The notes under the pieces are model-generated. The model was not told the origin of the DNA, did no database searches, and was given only the letters and a program-made list of their open reading frames with translations. Positions 33,288-45,672 of a stretch of DNA of 64,000 nt are shown here, in pieces. This DNA is from Heterostelium album PN500 (Eukaryota; Evosea; Eumycetozoa; Acytosteliales; Acytosteliaceae), in contig NW_008805086.1 in NCBI RefSeq assembly GCF_000004825.1, positions 434,001 through 498,000 on the forward strand, read 5' to 3'. The translations under genes were made by a program, and so were the position numbers. Position 1 is the stretch's first letter. Each line of letters starts with the position of its first letter.

Positions 33288-33693
33288 ACTAATCCTATTT
33301 AGTTTATTGTTTATTTGATACGGTAATCTCTTTTAAAACAAGATTTTATACAACAAAAAAATTAAAAAGAAAAAAAATAAAGAAAACCAATCATTAAAAC
33401 TAAAAGTGTATTCATAAAAAAAAAAATCTTGTTCTTATTTATTTTTATTTTTTTTTAATTTGTTATTTTGTTGATTGATTATCCTCACAAAAGTAAGATT
33501 TAATCAAAACAAAGTTATACAAATCTGTTAGTATAACTCTAAAATAAAAGAAAAAGGACAAACAAATAAATTATTAATAAGAGTGTTTATTTATTTTTGA
33601 TATATCATTTGTTGTTATTGTAACCAATCAATTGTTTATTGGTTGTTTGTACAATGAAATAGGTTGTTGATTTCAAAAGTGTATCTTTGTTAA
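33288..33693. other. Intergenic, AT-rich, between convergent Skp1 and pseudogene
   Basis: Skp1 3' flank with poly-A/poly-T runs; nothing else seen. Confidence 0.7.
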
Positions 33694-34072
33694 TTAAAAT
33701 ACCTTTGTCTTTACTGTGGGGTTCTCGATACTATCTAATGGAATGGATAGAGTCTTTGCAATGGCTTGCTTGTAGTCATCGACGGTTTCTTCTTCTTTTT
33801 CAACTTTAAATGCATAGAAGAGTTGTGGATCGCGGTTAGCCAAAGCAAATTTGTAGCCGGGGAGTTGATCTTCAATGTTATCACCTCTATATTCTTCAAA
33901 GTCCTCTGGTAATTCGTATTTCGAAACAATTCCCATCTCATTAAGAAGAAACTGTCGATTGATCACGAGAATTGAAATCAACCATCAAATTCCAAGAATT
34001 GCTATCACCTCTTCCACCTCGACCTTTACCATATAGTGTCCTATCGATCCAGATTCCTTAACCAAGTTCCAT
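33694..34072 (-). pseudogene. Broken gene remnant of unknown family
   Basis: On the minus strand a frame starting at 34072 (MELG, then a stop) continues as GIWIDRTLYGKGRGGRGD to NSRDQSTVSS and a stop near 33960. A different frame carries on immediately as EMGIVSKYELPEDFEEYRG to 33694. Both parts look like protein and overlap with no splice signal that joins them, so at least one stop and one frameshift break the gene. The C-terminal part has an acidic, helical look. Parent family not recognised. Confidence 0.5.
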
Positions 34073-34290
34073 TAAGAATTTGATTATTATTTATAAATAA
34101 TATTTGTTTCATTTTAAATAAAGATTTTTTTTTTTCATAAATCATTCATTTTCTTGGAACTTTTTTTTTTTCACAAATTAATAAGAAGTATGTTTGATTT
34201 TCATGAATAATGTTTAAATAAATCATCGATCGATTTAATTATTTTGTAAATAATATTTATTTATTTGAATTGTATATAGTAATAATAATA

Positions 34291-37200
34291 ATGCAGAGAA
34301 TTAGAAAAAAGAATTGTAATGGTTATGATGTTAGTGTTTTCGACGGTAGTGCATCTGTTGAAAATGATGACTTTTTTGATGAAGACAATGGCCATAATGA
34401 GGATGGTAATGACAACAATTCCGGTAATAGAAATAACAATAGCAATAGCAACAGCAATAACAATAACAACAACAATAACAATGGTGATGACACATCAGAG
34501 ACAGTCAATGCATTAGATTTCTTATTAGAAGATCAGCCAACTCAAACTCAAAGATTTCAACCAACACAACCAACATTAAATAATAATAATAATAGTAAAC
34601 AAACATTAGAAGAAGATGAAGAAGAAGAAATATATAATCCAATTAATATAGTCATTCATAATAATAGTAATAATAGTAATAATAATAAGAAAAGTAAATT
34701 AGATGAATATGATTTACAATATGAAGATTTTGATAATGATGGTGGCGGTGGTGATGATTATGATTATGAAGCTGATGATCAACAAGCCAATAGTAAAGAG
34801 AAAAGAAATAAGAAAACAGCCGCTAAAAGTAAAAGATCAACGAGAAAAAAGAAAGAAAAGAAGAGTAATCTGGATTTTATTGTTGGTGTAATAGATGAAA
34901 GCGCAATCAATAGTGTATCTACAGATACTGGTAAAAGAACAAGAAGAGCCACTGGTAGAAGCATAAGATTGGTTGACGAGGATGAGGATCAAAAGCAACA
35001 ACAACAGTCAATAGTATCAAGAACAAGATTACAAAGACAGAAAGAAGAGAAAGAGAAAGAGAAAGAAAAAGAAAAACAAAGAAAGATTAAAGAGAAAGAG
35101 AAGAAGAATAAGAAGAATAGTAATAACAATAATAATGAGACAAAGAAAGTAACATCTAGAAAGAATGGTAGATTGATATTGAATGAAGACGAAGAAGAAT
35201 ATGATGATGATATGGTTTTAGATTATGAGGAGGAAGAAGAAGAAGACAAAGAAGAGAATGAGGAAGAGCGAGTTGAAGAGCAAGAGAGCGAAGATGAATC
35301 AGATTCAATGGATATCAAGCAGAATGAAACAAAGAATAGTGATGATGAAGAACTATCAAATCTATGGGTTGGTGGCAAAGTTGCAGAGATCAATGATCTA
35401 TCTTACTATCGTGGTATCAAGTTGAATGGAATAGACTACTATGTTGATTTCACTATTGAGGCAGACGATCTCATTGCTAATCGATATGCATCTGGACCAT
35501 CAATGATATTCAAGCTATCTGCTTTGTGGCAATCGAACGACGATCAAATACCATATGCAGAGTTGACAGTCATCAATAGATTCATCAGTAGGAACAGCAA
35601 CAACAACACTAGTCAAAGCAGTCAGAATAACTTCAGATCTAAACCAAGACCACCTGTTTCAAGGAGTAGAGATATATCGTTGGATCAGTGTGTAGTGCCA
35701 ACCAAAGAAGTTATCATTAGAAAGATATCGAATCTCGGTGGTGTTAGACACTGTACTGTCGAGCCATTGTCAGTGTATCGCACAAGAGAGTACTTCCCAA
35801 GGAATGCATACTATTGTGACGATTCCAACGATAGGCTGTTGAGCTACAAGGGACCAAAGAGAAGAGCATACGACTCGATTACATTGGTATCACCACCTGC
35901 ATCACAAGTCAATGCCTCTGGTAGTACCAGTCTAGAGTATGACATATTCATACCGATCAATAATAATAAGCAACTGATAAAGAAACTGAACAGTAATACC
36001 ACAACTAGCCAGGAAGTTGAACAAGACTCGTCGGATGAACTTAATACTACTTGGGGTGGTGGAGGTGGTGATGATAGCTATGAAGATAGTGATCCATTTC
36101 CAACTAGTGATGAAGAAAATGATAGAGATAATCAGTTGGATAGTGATTGTCAGGTTAATAGTGATGATGACAATGACAATGATAATGATCAGTTACTATT
36201 ATTGGACAATGGTGGTGGTCCAGCAAAGAAAGAGAGTAGAAAGAGACTGCGAAAGATAATGCCAGAGGATATTTATGCAAAGGAAGATTCACTGGATTTG
36301 GGTGGAATAGACAAGTCTATAAAGTTGAAGGATAGAGATAGGAAGAGAGTCAAAAGCGCAATGTCAGACCTTAAAGATAGTAGAAAACAACGTGCAACTC
36401 AACAAAAGAAACAAAAGAAAGAACTTCTACAACAACAAAAACAACAACTACAGATTAGTGATAAAATGGATAGTGATATTATTGTTCTAGATGAAGATGA
36501 TAACAACAATGACAACTATAGTAATAGTAGTGGCAGCAGTCTACATCTACCTTCACCAATGCTAGCTTCCAACTTGAATTTGGGTGATAGTCACACAACT
36601 GATGGTGTCAACAGCGGCAACAAAAAGAGTAAGAGTGGTAGTAAGAAGGTTAAGGTTACTAGTAAACCTACTTTGGATTTCAGTGGTGGTAGCAGCGAGG
36701 ATGAAAGAAGAGGTGCCTATCAGAAAGTGGAATTGACCGAGGAAGATAAAGAAGTGATAAAGAATTCAAAGTTGAATTGGGAGTTGAGCGGTTTTGCTAA
36801 CCCGCAGAAGATGTCTGTCAGGAGAGCGACACTGCAGTTTGAAGGTCCGTCGTTAGCCACTCAAATGATGGACGATGCAATCAAACAGTTGGCACGTGAG
36901 CAACACGCAAACAGGAAGCAAACAAAGATTCATAGCTTTTTCAACAAGACCAACAAGTCGCCATTACAGCAAGAGTTGGACGACCATCAAGCTCATCGTG
37001 CGTCACAACCTACACATTTCATTCGACAGATCTTCGATGTCGATAACGATACATTCTTTATACCAAAAGATAAGAAAGATAAGGAGAAAGAGAAAGATAA
37101 AGATAAACAACAAAAGAATGTTTTCAGTGGTGGTAGTAGTAGTGGAAGTAGTGGAAGTAACAGTGGAAAAGTAGAGCAAGATGAACCCTATTTCAAAAAG

Positions 37201-38818
37201 GTGAATGAATTGACATTCCTGTTGCCAAACGGGGAGGTTGCGCCAAAGTCACAATCTACCAATATATCGCCGACCAAGAAGAAGTTGTCTGGAGCCGGTG
37301 TTTTGCTGGGTGGAAGTCAGCGACGTGTGTCTAGTGGCTATTTCGTTGATAATATCGTTAGTGACGATGAAGGTGATGATTACGAATATGACGATTTTGT
37401 TGTCAACGATGAAGATGCGTCAGCCAGTGAGAATGAACAAGAGGAAGATGCTGAAGAGGAAGAAGAAGAAGAAGAGGAATTCAAATTAAAGACCAATACC
37501 AAGAATAAGAATAATAAGAAAAATAGTGAAAGAAGAGGAAGTAGATTGATAAAGAAGAAGAATATAGATAAATCACCAATTAATTTTGATGAATTCGACA
37601 TTACAAGCAAGAGTAGTAATAATAATAAAAAGTCAGGACCTGCAGATATCGATCTACTAGATAACGAAGAAGAAGACAGAGCAGCAAATCATCAATCAAC
37701 ATTCTTGGATAGGTATCTAAATGAAACAGATAGCCAGATTTACCAATCACAACATCAGAAGGTCGATGAACAACCAACCAACAACATTGATCTATCAGAT
37801 TCAGACAATATACAAAAGATTAAATCTATTAATAATTATAATTCAGATGGAGAACAAGAGCAAGATGAAGAGCAAGATGATGATGATGAAGAAGAAGAGG
37901 AAGAAGTAGATATCAATTATTATAGATCGTTAAATAAGAATTTGACACCAACAAAAATCAAAGAACAAGTTAAACATCAGTTCTCAAAGAAATTTACAAC
38001 CAAAGAATCATTCGATATCTTATTGCAGTATATTGTTAGTTGTATATTAGATAAAGACTTTATTAACTCTGTATTTGATAGTGATGGTACGTAATGTTTT
38101 TATTAAATATATCTATTTTTAAGATTTAGGAATAAATATTAATTAAATAACTTTATGTATAATATAGATAATTATTTCTTAGATGCAATTGAAAAGATTG
38201 AAATGACAGTGGTCGGTAGAAAAGATACATTGGTTCGAAGTAGTGTTTGGCAAACGGGTTTCTTTGACGACTTGCAGTACAGACCACAATATTCATTGCT
38301 ATACAACGATGATATCAAAGATTCAACTGAAATGAGATGTCAATCATGTAAGCGTGCTACTCATTCCGTTACCGCAGCCATCGTTCTCTCTGGTAAATCT
38401 TATGAAGTCGGTGATTTCTGGAAAGGCTATTTCTGTGTAAGTTTATCTAAAGAATTAAGATATTTATCATCATCATCATTATTATTATTAAATAATTAAC
38501 ATAATCATTTATATAAACAAATAATAGAGACCCGAAAAGTTACAGATAAACTTAACTGAACCAAAACAGAAAATGTATCATCTTGGATCTCATTGTTTTA
38601 AGAAAACATCGTTGTTCCACGAGCTGCATCACTATCCGTTTACTCTTTATAATACGATCAAGAAACAAGTTAGAAAGTATCAACATATCAATCCAGACTC
38701 TTCAATACCCGATATACTGGATCATTTCATTTCTGATGATCATTGGACTAATAGTGTATGTATATTTAATTTCAACCAACCAGTTGTTTTAGATAATGAT
38801 CATAGTATTGAATATTAA
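34291..38818 (+). CDS. BAH and DUF4211 domain nuclear protein, 1451 aa
   Basis: Exons are 34291-38086, 38168-38436 and 38528-38818. The ATG at 34291 is preferred over an upstream TTG. Residues 1-350 are Asn, Asp/Glu and Lys-rich. Residues about 355-512 fit a BAH domain (LWVGGKVAEINDLSYYRGI, YYVDFTIEADDL, REYFPRNAYYC). A very acidic/basic low-complexity stretch follows. The last 240 residues fit DUF4211: SVWQTGFFDDLQYRP, MRCQSCKRATHSVTAAIVLSG, then YHLGSHCFKKTSLFHELHHY with conserved Cys and His. DUF4211 is found in CCDC82-like nuclear proteins. A chromatin role is inferred. The last few codons could alternatively be spliced (GTATGT at 38755), so the C-terminus is uncertain. Confidence 0.82.
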
Positions 38819-38989
38819 CAACTTACTCTATCAATAGTTATTCCTACAATTAGAATCACTTTTACAATCAGCGGATGAATTAGGTTTATTAAAATGAATT
38901 TGAAAGATATCTTTATTTGAATAGCTTATCGATCTTTGCAATAAAATCAATTGCTTTGTAAAAATGTTTATTATTAATAATATTATAAT

Positions 38990-40595
38990 TTAGTTTGTTG
39001 TTTGATTTAAATGTTTGTTCTTTAGATGTTTGATGTAATTAATGATCGATGAGAAGTTGATTATCTTGGCGTTGAATGGTGACATAATTAAGAATCTCTC
39101 GTTGTCTAATCTTCTCGTTTTGAAATCAATATGATCGCTAAAATAAACGCTCAAAGTAAGGTCCATGATCAGTGATTCTTGAATTGATGACTGTGATGTA
39201 GGATATTGATTTTCAAAGTACTCCAATGGAAGTGTCAATGATCTAATGGAGGGTGGCAGCCAATCGAATGGGTGATTCTCAATATCATCAATCTCTAACG
39301 ATTCCAATGTAGAGGGTGCATTTCTCATTTCTCTTGAAATATTTGAACAGTTCCATGTGTTGGTATACTTGAGGTGTTTCACTCTTGGAAATCCACTGGT
39401 AGTCGATAGTTGCATCCAACTATCTACTACCAATTGGACGTCACCAGGAATGAAAACGTCAACGTCATCACCTAGTGATTGCTTAAACGAGCTCGATAGT
39501 TGCAATGACTTTAGAGTGCTTGGTATTCTTTGTTGGAATTTAGTATTCTCCTGACCAACTGGTGTTCCAATCTCGAGTGATCGTATTGTAGATGGAATGA
39601 ATGTGTTATTATTATTATTATTGTTATTGTTATTGTTATTTTCTGATTGGTTGTTGTCGTTTGGATAGTAGAATACAAGATCACCAACATAGGATTTCAA
39701 ACATAGTATCTTCAGTGTGGATGGTAATGTTCCTCTAACCAAAGGATGTGAATAGTTGTCGTTGTTAATGGTGAATTCGGTAAGTCCATGCGGAAGCAAT
39801 CCTGGTTCGAATAGCTGATTATAGTTGTTTCCAAGTAGTAGTTCTTTCAAGGTAGGTGGGAAGAATCCTTTTTCAAACTTCTGATCGCATTCTAAAAGGT
39901 AAAGTATTTCTAGTCGAGGAGGTAGCACTGCATTTGGACCGAATAAGGGTGATTCCTTTCGACTAAGGACAAGTTTGGTAATACTATCGGGTAATGAATA
40001 GTCAACTATTGCCGTCAATGGCCTGGTGATGATCAGCTTCTCCATTCGATTGATACCTGGAAGAGAAGTTATAGGAATACCCAAATGGAAATGTAATACC
40101 ATTTCATTGATATCCAAAGCGATATCATGATCACCCCATGTTAAGAATTGATCTATTGTTTTTATAGAATATGAAAAGTTTGTTTAAAATGTTTGCTGTT
40201 TGAAAATAACTATAGATTGTATTTAAATATATATATATATATTTACGTCTATTTACAATAGTAGTTCCTGGGTTTGGATTGGTTGAATAATAAGTGTGAT
40301 TGGTCATCACAATTATACATTTAATTAGTTGTTGAGTATCTACCGCAGGCAATCTAATAATCTCTGTTTGATTTACAAATTGCTTGAGCATGAGAGAACT
40401 TTCATCGTCAAGGTTTTTGAATTTAGAGTTGATTTTCAACTGTAGATGAAGATAGGTAGATCTATTATCATACCATCTCTTACAAGTAAGAGCAAAGCAA
40501 ATCTTATCTATATTTTCATCTAACCCTTCAACTATCTTTTTTATTAATATAAAAGGAAAATTAACTAATAAATTAATATTATTATTATTTGTCAT
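38990..40595 (-). CDS. FNIP-repeat F-box-type protein, 503 aa
   Basis: Exon 1 is 40595-40247, the intron 40246-40153 and exon 2 40152-38990 (phase 1, giving RHQFLTWGDHD). The N-terminus is an F-box-like helix set (LLVNFPFILIKKIVEGL, KICFALTCKRWYDN). From about residue 170, FNIP/IP22 repeats of about 22 residues follow (LPPRLEILYLLE, FFPPTLKELLLGNNYNQLFEPG, LPSTLKILCLKS), with an Asn tract in one. Such proteins are a large dictyostelid family, thought to be Skp1-linked substrate receptors with an LRR-like surface. The target is unknown. Confidence 0.85.
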
Positions 40596-40736
40596 ATTTA
40601 AAAATATATAAATCTGAAAAATAAATCTGTTTTAAGAAAAATGATAAACAAATTAGATTGTATGAATAATTATTAAGAAAGATAATATCTAAAAATTATC
40701 TTTTTTTTTTTAGAATTCTTTAAATTCTTTAACTTT

Positions 40737-41202
40737 ATGTCTGAAGATATAGATACTTTACAAACAAAATCAACAACAAATATTAATATAAAGAAATTAG
40801 ATGATTTAGTTGATCTTTCAACTAAATTCTTTTTTAAATATAAGAATAAAGCAGTAGAAGATCATAATGAAGCAACACAAATACTAAACAAGTTAAATAG
40901 TAGTAGTAGTAGTAGTAACTCAACTGAAACAACTTATGTTTGCAATACTCCTTTACCTTCCAACCCCTCTAGAGCAGATCAAGTTTACTTCTTAAAAGAC
41001 AGAGTAAAAATCATTCCGCTTCAAGGGTACTATGCCTTGAATGAATATGTAAATGATCCATTGTTTCTTGTTAATAACCCTGGTGATACAGAATACAATG
41101 ATGCTGTCTCCAAATCAATTACAACATATCAACAATCTAGAGCTATAATACTAATGGAGTTTCTAAAATCTTCATGTTTCATACTTAGATTACAACTCAA
41201 TG

Positions 41203-41260
<58 letters not shown>

Positions 41261-41690
41261 TAGAATAGTTGAAAATCTAGTGTTAGGTAGTGCTTATACA
41301 CCAAGTAACCTAATCGATTACTTTGAAGCACAATCACAAACTAATTCTAAAAGGATATGTAAGCCTGTAAATGTAGAGCACAAGTTCGACCGACACGGTA
41401 TGATGGGTCCTTGTGAGTGTTATCTTCATACGGTTTCTTATGAATTCATAGGTGATGACAACTACGGAGACGGTCTTCCACTATTAGAGACTGCAGTATG
41501 GCAACAAGTGGTCTGGCCAGAAGGAGATGACAGCCAACTCATTCAATATATCTATACGAAAGCAAAGTTTGACATCAATATGGTCACTGGTCTGGTTACA
41601 TTCTCTGGCGAGTTTAAAAAATTCAAATTAATATGTGAATCTATCAACAACGGTCATAATCAACAAGTAATCGATAGAATATCAATATAG
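40737..41690 (+). CDS. Uncharacterised 317-aa protein with poly-Asn insert
   Basis: Single exon. No signal peptide, no membrane segment, no domain recognised. A Ser tract lies near residues 55-62, and an AAT run encodes about 20 Asn near 157-176. The C-terminal half has conserved-looking segments (RHGMMGPCECYLHTVSYEF, WQQVVWPEGDD, NMVTGLVTFSGEF). A poly-T followed by AG just upstream (about 40713) may be a leader splice acceptor. It is divergent from the FNIP gene, starts only about 140 bp apart. Confidence 0.8.
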
Positions 41691-42826
41691 TTTTAATAAA
41701 TATTTATAAAGATTACACTTGATTAGACTATTGTAAAAGACTATTGAAAAATAATCAGTCTAATGACAAAGAGAGGCAGTGACATAATATTTTTTAATAA
41801 TGATAAATAATATAATATGGATTTTACCATATAACCGTGCAATTCTTGGAATTTGGTTCCATTTTGTTTATAGTGTGGAGATCCTGGACTGTACCCTGAT
41901 ATCATTTTAATGTTCTACAACGAGCAGAAAATCACAGACATTTTTCTATGTCTCCAAATAAAACAGATTTATCTGTCTAGAAAATGCATACTTTATACAT
42001 GTTGGTGGTGTTATCATGTTCATTAAATATGTTTATCTTAAAAAAAAAGTGTAGTGGTCTGTGTTACTTTATTTTTTTAATTTTGTTACCAAATTGATAG
42101 AATTCACTGTTTTTTTTGATTTCTAATAAATCTCAATTTTGAGTTCTGGAATAGTGTAAATAAATTATCAAATGTCACTTTTTAAATATTAAAAAATAAT
42201 CATCTCCCATTCACTAAAATTCTTTTTTTTCATTAATTTTATAAATATTTTAAGAGAGTAAATACAATTTTTTTCTACTAGAATGACGACTAATCTTCCA
42301 CAAATCAATATTAGTTTTTTTTTAAGATAAACATAATTTTCAATCAAAAAGGTTATAAATTAAAACAATCTAAAGTCCAGATTTAAATCTTTTTTTCATT
42401 TCAACCAAAAAATCTAGTTTGTTTTGACGTTCAAAGGATTGGCTTTGGGAAACCACAAAAAAAACCGCTAAAAAAACAAAAACTGTAAAAATTTTTCTCA
42501 AAAGTGGTCTTTGGACAATGAGTTTAATTAATCCTGCAAATCAATTTCAACCCTGTTATTGGGTAGTTTGGTTCGAATCCAAGTTTACAATAGTAACTCG
42601 AATCTTTGGAGATATCAATCTTTAAGAGTAACCTATCCCTATCTAATAAACGAGAAATAAATAATAATTTGAATAAAAAAAAATATTATATTTATTCTTT
42701 AATATTATAATGATTTACATCTAGAAAATTAATAAATGAAAAACTATTTAAAATCAATAGTTGGGTAGAATTTATCATTTCAAAACAAAATCAAATACCA
42801 ATTTAACAAACAAACAAATAATCAAA
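41691..42826. other. Intergenic 1.1 kb
   Basis: AT-rich. A GC-richer island at about 41815-41945 reads as short protein-like sequence on the minus strand, and an isolated tRNA B-box motif lies at 42570-42580. No complete gene is supported. Confidence 0.6.
42570..42580 (+). promoter_or_regulatory. Isolated consensus B box (TFIIIC site) without a recognisable tRNA
   Basis: GGTTCGAATCC is a perfect B box and can form a T-arm-like hairpin with flanking TTTGG and CCAAG. A 6-bp match to TTTACA (42583) exists at 42484, but the distance is too long and no D or anticodon arm fits. It may be a relic or an extra TFIIIC site. Confidence 0.4.
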
Positions 42827-43393
42827 ATGAATAAACTAACTCAAGCTTTATTATGCTCACTCCTCTTTGTTGCTATTGTCAGTGCTACAGATTGTGGCTA
42901 CTATTGCACCAGCTGTTGTGATGTCTTGACCAACAGACTCATCGATCTCGAAAACAGAGTCACCGTCCTTGAAAACTCAAAGGTTAAGACCATCTCTATT
43001 GCTTCCCCTATTCAAAATAATATCATCTCCTCTACAACATGGACTCTCCTTCCAGGTACCACCACCAATGTTGAAATCACTCGTCCAAGTAATTTGATAG
43101 CTAATATCCACACTGTCTCTCATTCCGATAATTTGGGAACTGGTGCCCAAGCCGTCGATATTACTGGATTCCTTAATGGTTACTTAATGAGCCTTGGTAA
43201 TCCAGGAACAGTGGCACCAACTGGACTAGGAATTGATCACACCCTCCAATGGTCCACCACTCCAGCACTCAACCAACAATACTTGAGCCCAGGTAACTAC
43301 ACCTTTGACATCAGATCAAGATTGAGAGGCTCAACCGCCAACCCAGGAGAAGTTAACAACCCAGGTGCTGTCCTCTTTATCGTTCCTTTGTAA
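42827..43393 (+). CDS. Secreted protein with Cys-rich neck and short coiled coil, 188 aa
   Basis: The ATG at 42827 begins a clear signal peptide (about 20 residues, LLCSLLFVAIVSA). A cluster of four to five Cys follows (DCGYYCTSCC), then three or four heptads (LTNRLIDLENRVTVLENSKV) and a beta-rich C-terminal domain of about 140 residues without Cys, with one N-glycosylation sequon (GNYTF). Cys cluster plus coiled coil suggests a disulphide-linked trimer or dimer presenting a beta-sandwich, as in C1q-like or lectin proteins (inference). Family not identified. Confidence 0.85.
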   Translation: MNKLTQALLCSLLFVAIVSATDCGYYCTSCCDVLTNRLIDLENRVTVLENSKVKTISIASPIQNNIISSTTWTLLPGTTTNVEITRPSNLIANIHTVSHSDNLGTGAQAVDITGFLNGYLMSLGNPGTVAPTGLGIDHTLQWSTTPALNQQYLSPGNYTFDIRSRLRGSTANPGEVNNPGAVLFIVPL

Positions 43394-43497
43394 ACTCCTT
43401 CCAATATAACATTAAATAAATAGAAGGAATTTTCTTTATCCTAAAAATCATCAAAAATTACTTAATTTTATTTATTTTGAAAATTAATGTATTTCCT

Positions 43498-45337
43498 CTA
43501 TGATTGAATCGTAACAGTTCCATTTATATTTAGACTTTTCAAAAATTGAATTAACTTATTGTGACCTATCGACACGGGAGAGTCGAATTTGAATGTAATT
43601 CTTCGAAGTGTATTACCAAATCGTTCCACCATCATTTCTATCACATCGTAAATTCTAATACCAAGTGAGTCACGATATTTATCTTCAGAGATTAAAGATT
43701 TGAAGGTATCTACATATAGATAGCTAACATCCATATTCAAGACAAATTGAATTATATCCAAATCATAGGTATGAACAGCAAGCTCAAATATTGATTTCGA
43801 ATAGTTGATGTTCTTGCAATTGTTGTAAATGAAATCCAAAATATCAAGATGCTTTTGTTTAATAGCCAAATTCACCAAAATACCTTTGAACAACTGGTCA
43901 CCACACATTTCATGCACTAATCGAATACTATTTAGACAACCAAGTTTCACTAAATCTAACATGTCTGCTTCCTTTAGATGTTTTAAAGACAATCCGTTCT
44001 CTCTGAAAAAGAAATTGTTGACTTGCTTGTGGTTGTAATATAGAGCTTTTGTGATACTTACACCGACTGATGATACCTTGGGGAAAAGGAACCTAATGAT
44101 ATCCATGTGTCCATTGATCGATGCACTCAGTAATGCAGACATAAGATTACACTCTCGTTGCCGGTGAGTAAAGAGGTAGACGACCACATCAAAGTGTCCA
44201 TTAGTTGCGGCGTCGTTCATTGCTCTTTGATCACAGCCTTCATTCCTATTTTCTTCCAAAAATTTCACCACCTCCAAATGTCCATTGGCAGCCGCTATAT
44301 TCATTACCTCCACAGAACAACTTTCTTTACCATGCTGATGTAGATATTTCACAACATCAATATGATTGTTGGCAGCAGCTTCGACCATTGCTCGAATAGA
44401 ATATATTGTGAATCTTCGGTTCTCATTCAGATATCTGACCATCTCTAAATATCCTTTTGCCGCTGCCTTTTCCAAAGCCCTGCCACTGCTTCCTCCCTTT
44501 CCATTCTCACTCATCCATTTCACCATATCCATGTTATTATTGGAAGCTGCATAGTCAACTGCGTGATCAAGTCCATGTGCTCTCGTCAACATGGCTGTCT
44601 TTGATGAATAAAGTTGTTTGAGAAGATCCAAATCACCGTGATTCGCTACCATATTGAATGTATTGACTGTAAGCACAATTGGAGGCGATGCACTCTTAAA
44701 ACAGTCAATGAGATAACGAACTATATCCATACGATTGCTAACTGATGCACCATCGATTGCCAGATGTACATTGAGTGGTGTTATTAATCCATTCTTCATA
44801 AACAATCGAATCGTTTGTGAATCTGCTTTCTCCGCTACAAATTTTATTTTACTTGTAATTCCACTAAATTCCTTTGCCAAAGGAAAGAGATAACTGATGA
44901 TTTCATTATTGTTGGGTGTCGCAACACAAGCATTGTAGAAAGCCAAAGATATTTCTGTTTTCGTTGATTTAGCAGCCAATATTTTAACAACATGGAGATT
45001 TCCGGCAGATATTGCATTGGTCAATAATAATCCTGACGGCCACCACTTTTGATATCCGTAACTCTCCAGAATAAATTGAACAAAAGACAAGTCTTGAATA
45101 ACAGATTTTTGTTTGAAATGATAATCTAGCATCGAATTCATTATCCAATGAATTCATCAAAACTCTTAACTGATCGAAATAACCATAACTCCATAAAGTT
45201 CTTGGAATACTAGTAACTTGATACCATTTATAACCTTGATTACCTCTATTTCTATTTAATAACTTTACATTTCTCCATATACATATCATTATGTATTTAT
45301 TGGAAAAAACATTTTTAATTATTTGTTCATTTAACAT
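43498..45337 (-). CDS. Dictyostelid ankyrin-repeat protein with a frameshift
   Basis: The long frame 45141-43498 has typical repeats (KYLHQHGKESCSVEVM, FLEENRNEGCDQRAM). The N-terminal module lies in another frame starting at 45337 (MLNEQIIKNVFSNKYIM, then LWSYGYFDQLRVLMNSLD) and, by comparison with the paralogue at 22619-24790 (SYKYFDQLAILVESGDD), should be continuous with it. The frames must switch between about 45150 and 45110; no intron there restores frame. So this is either a recent pseudogene or a one-base sequence error. The rest of the gene has no stops, which favours a recent event. Confidence 0.75.
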
Positions 45338-45672
45338 AGATCTTGGTTATTATATTAAAAAAGATTGTTTTGGCGTAGAGCATTTGGCGTACTTAAAAAG
45401 TAATTATCATGATTCTATTTGGATTGTTTTTTTTTTACACAAATCAGAATTTCCAGAAATAAATAAGAAATTGTTTGTTTGTTTTTTTTTTTGTATATTA
45501 CAAATAATGGTTTTATTAAATAAAGTAGTAGTTTGTTTTTTTTTAGTTTTTTGTTTGTTTTTTTTTCGTTCTGAATAGGTTGTAAAAAAATAAATAAGTT
45601 AAAGTTAAATGGCTCCTGCTATTGTTGTAACAACATCATGATGTGTTTTGTTTTGTTGTTGTTTTTTTTTTT
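45338..45672. other. Intergenic between the ankyrin gene start and the RhoGEF 3' end
   Basis: T-rich with several T-runs; no supported gene. Confidence 0.65.
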
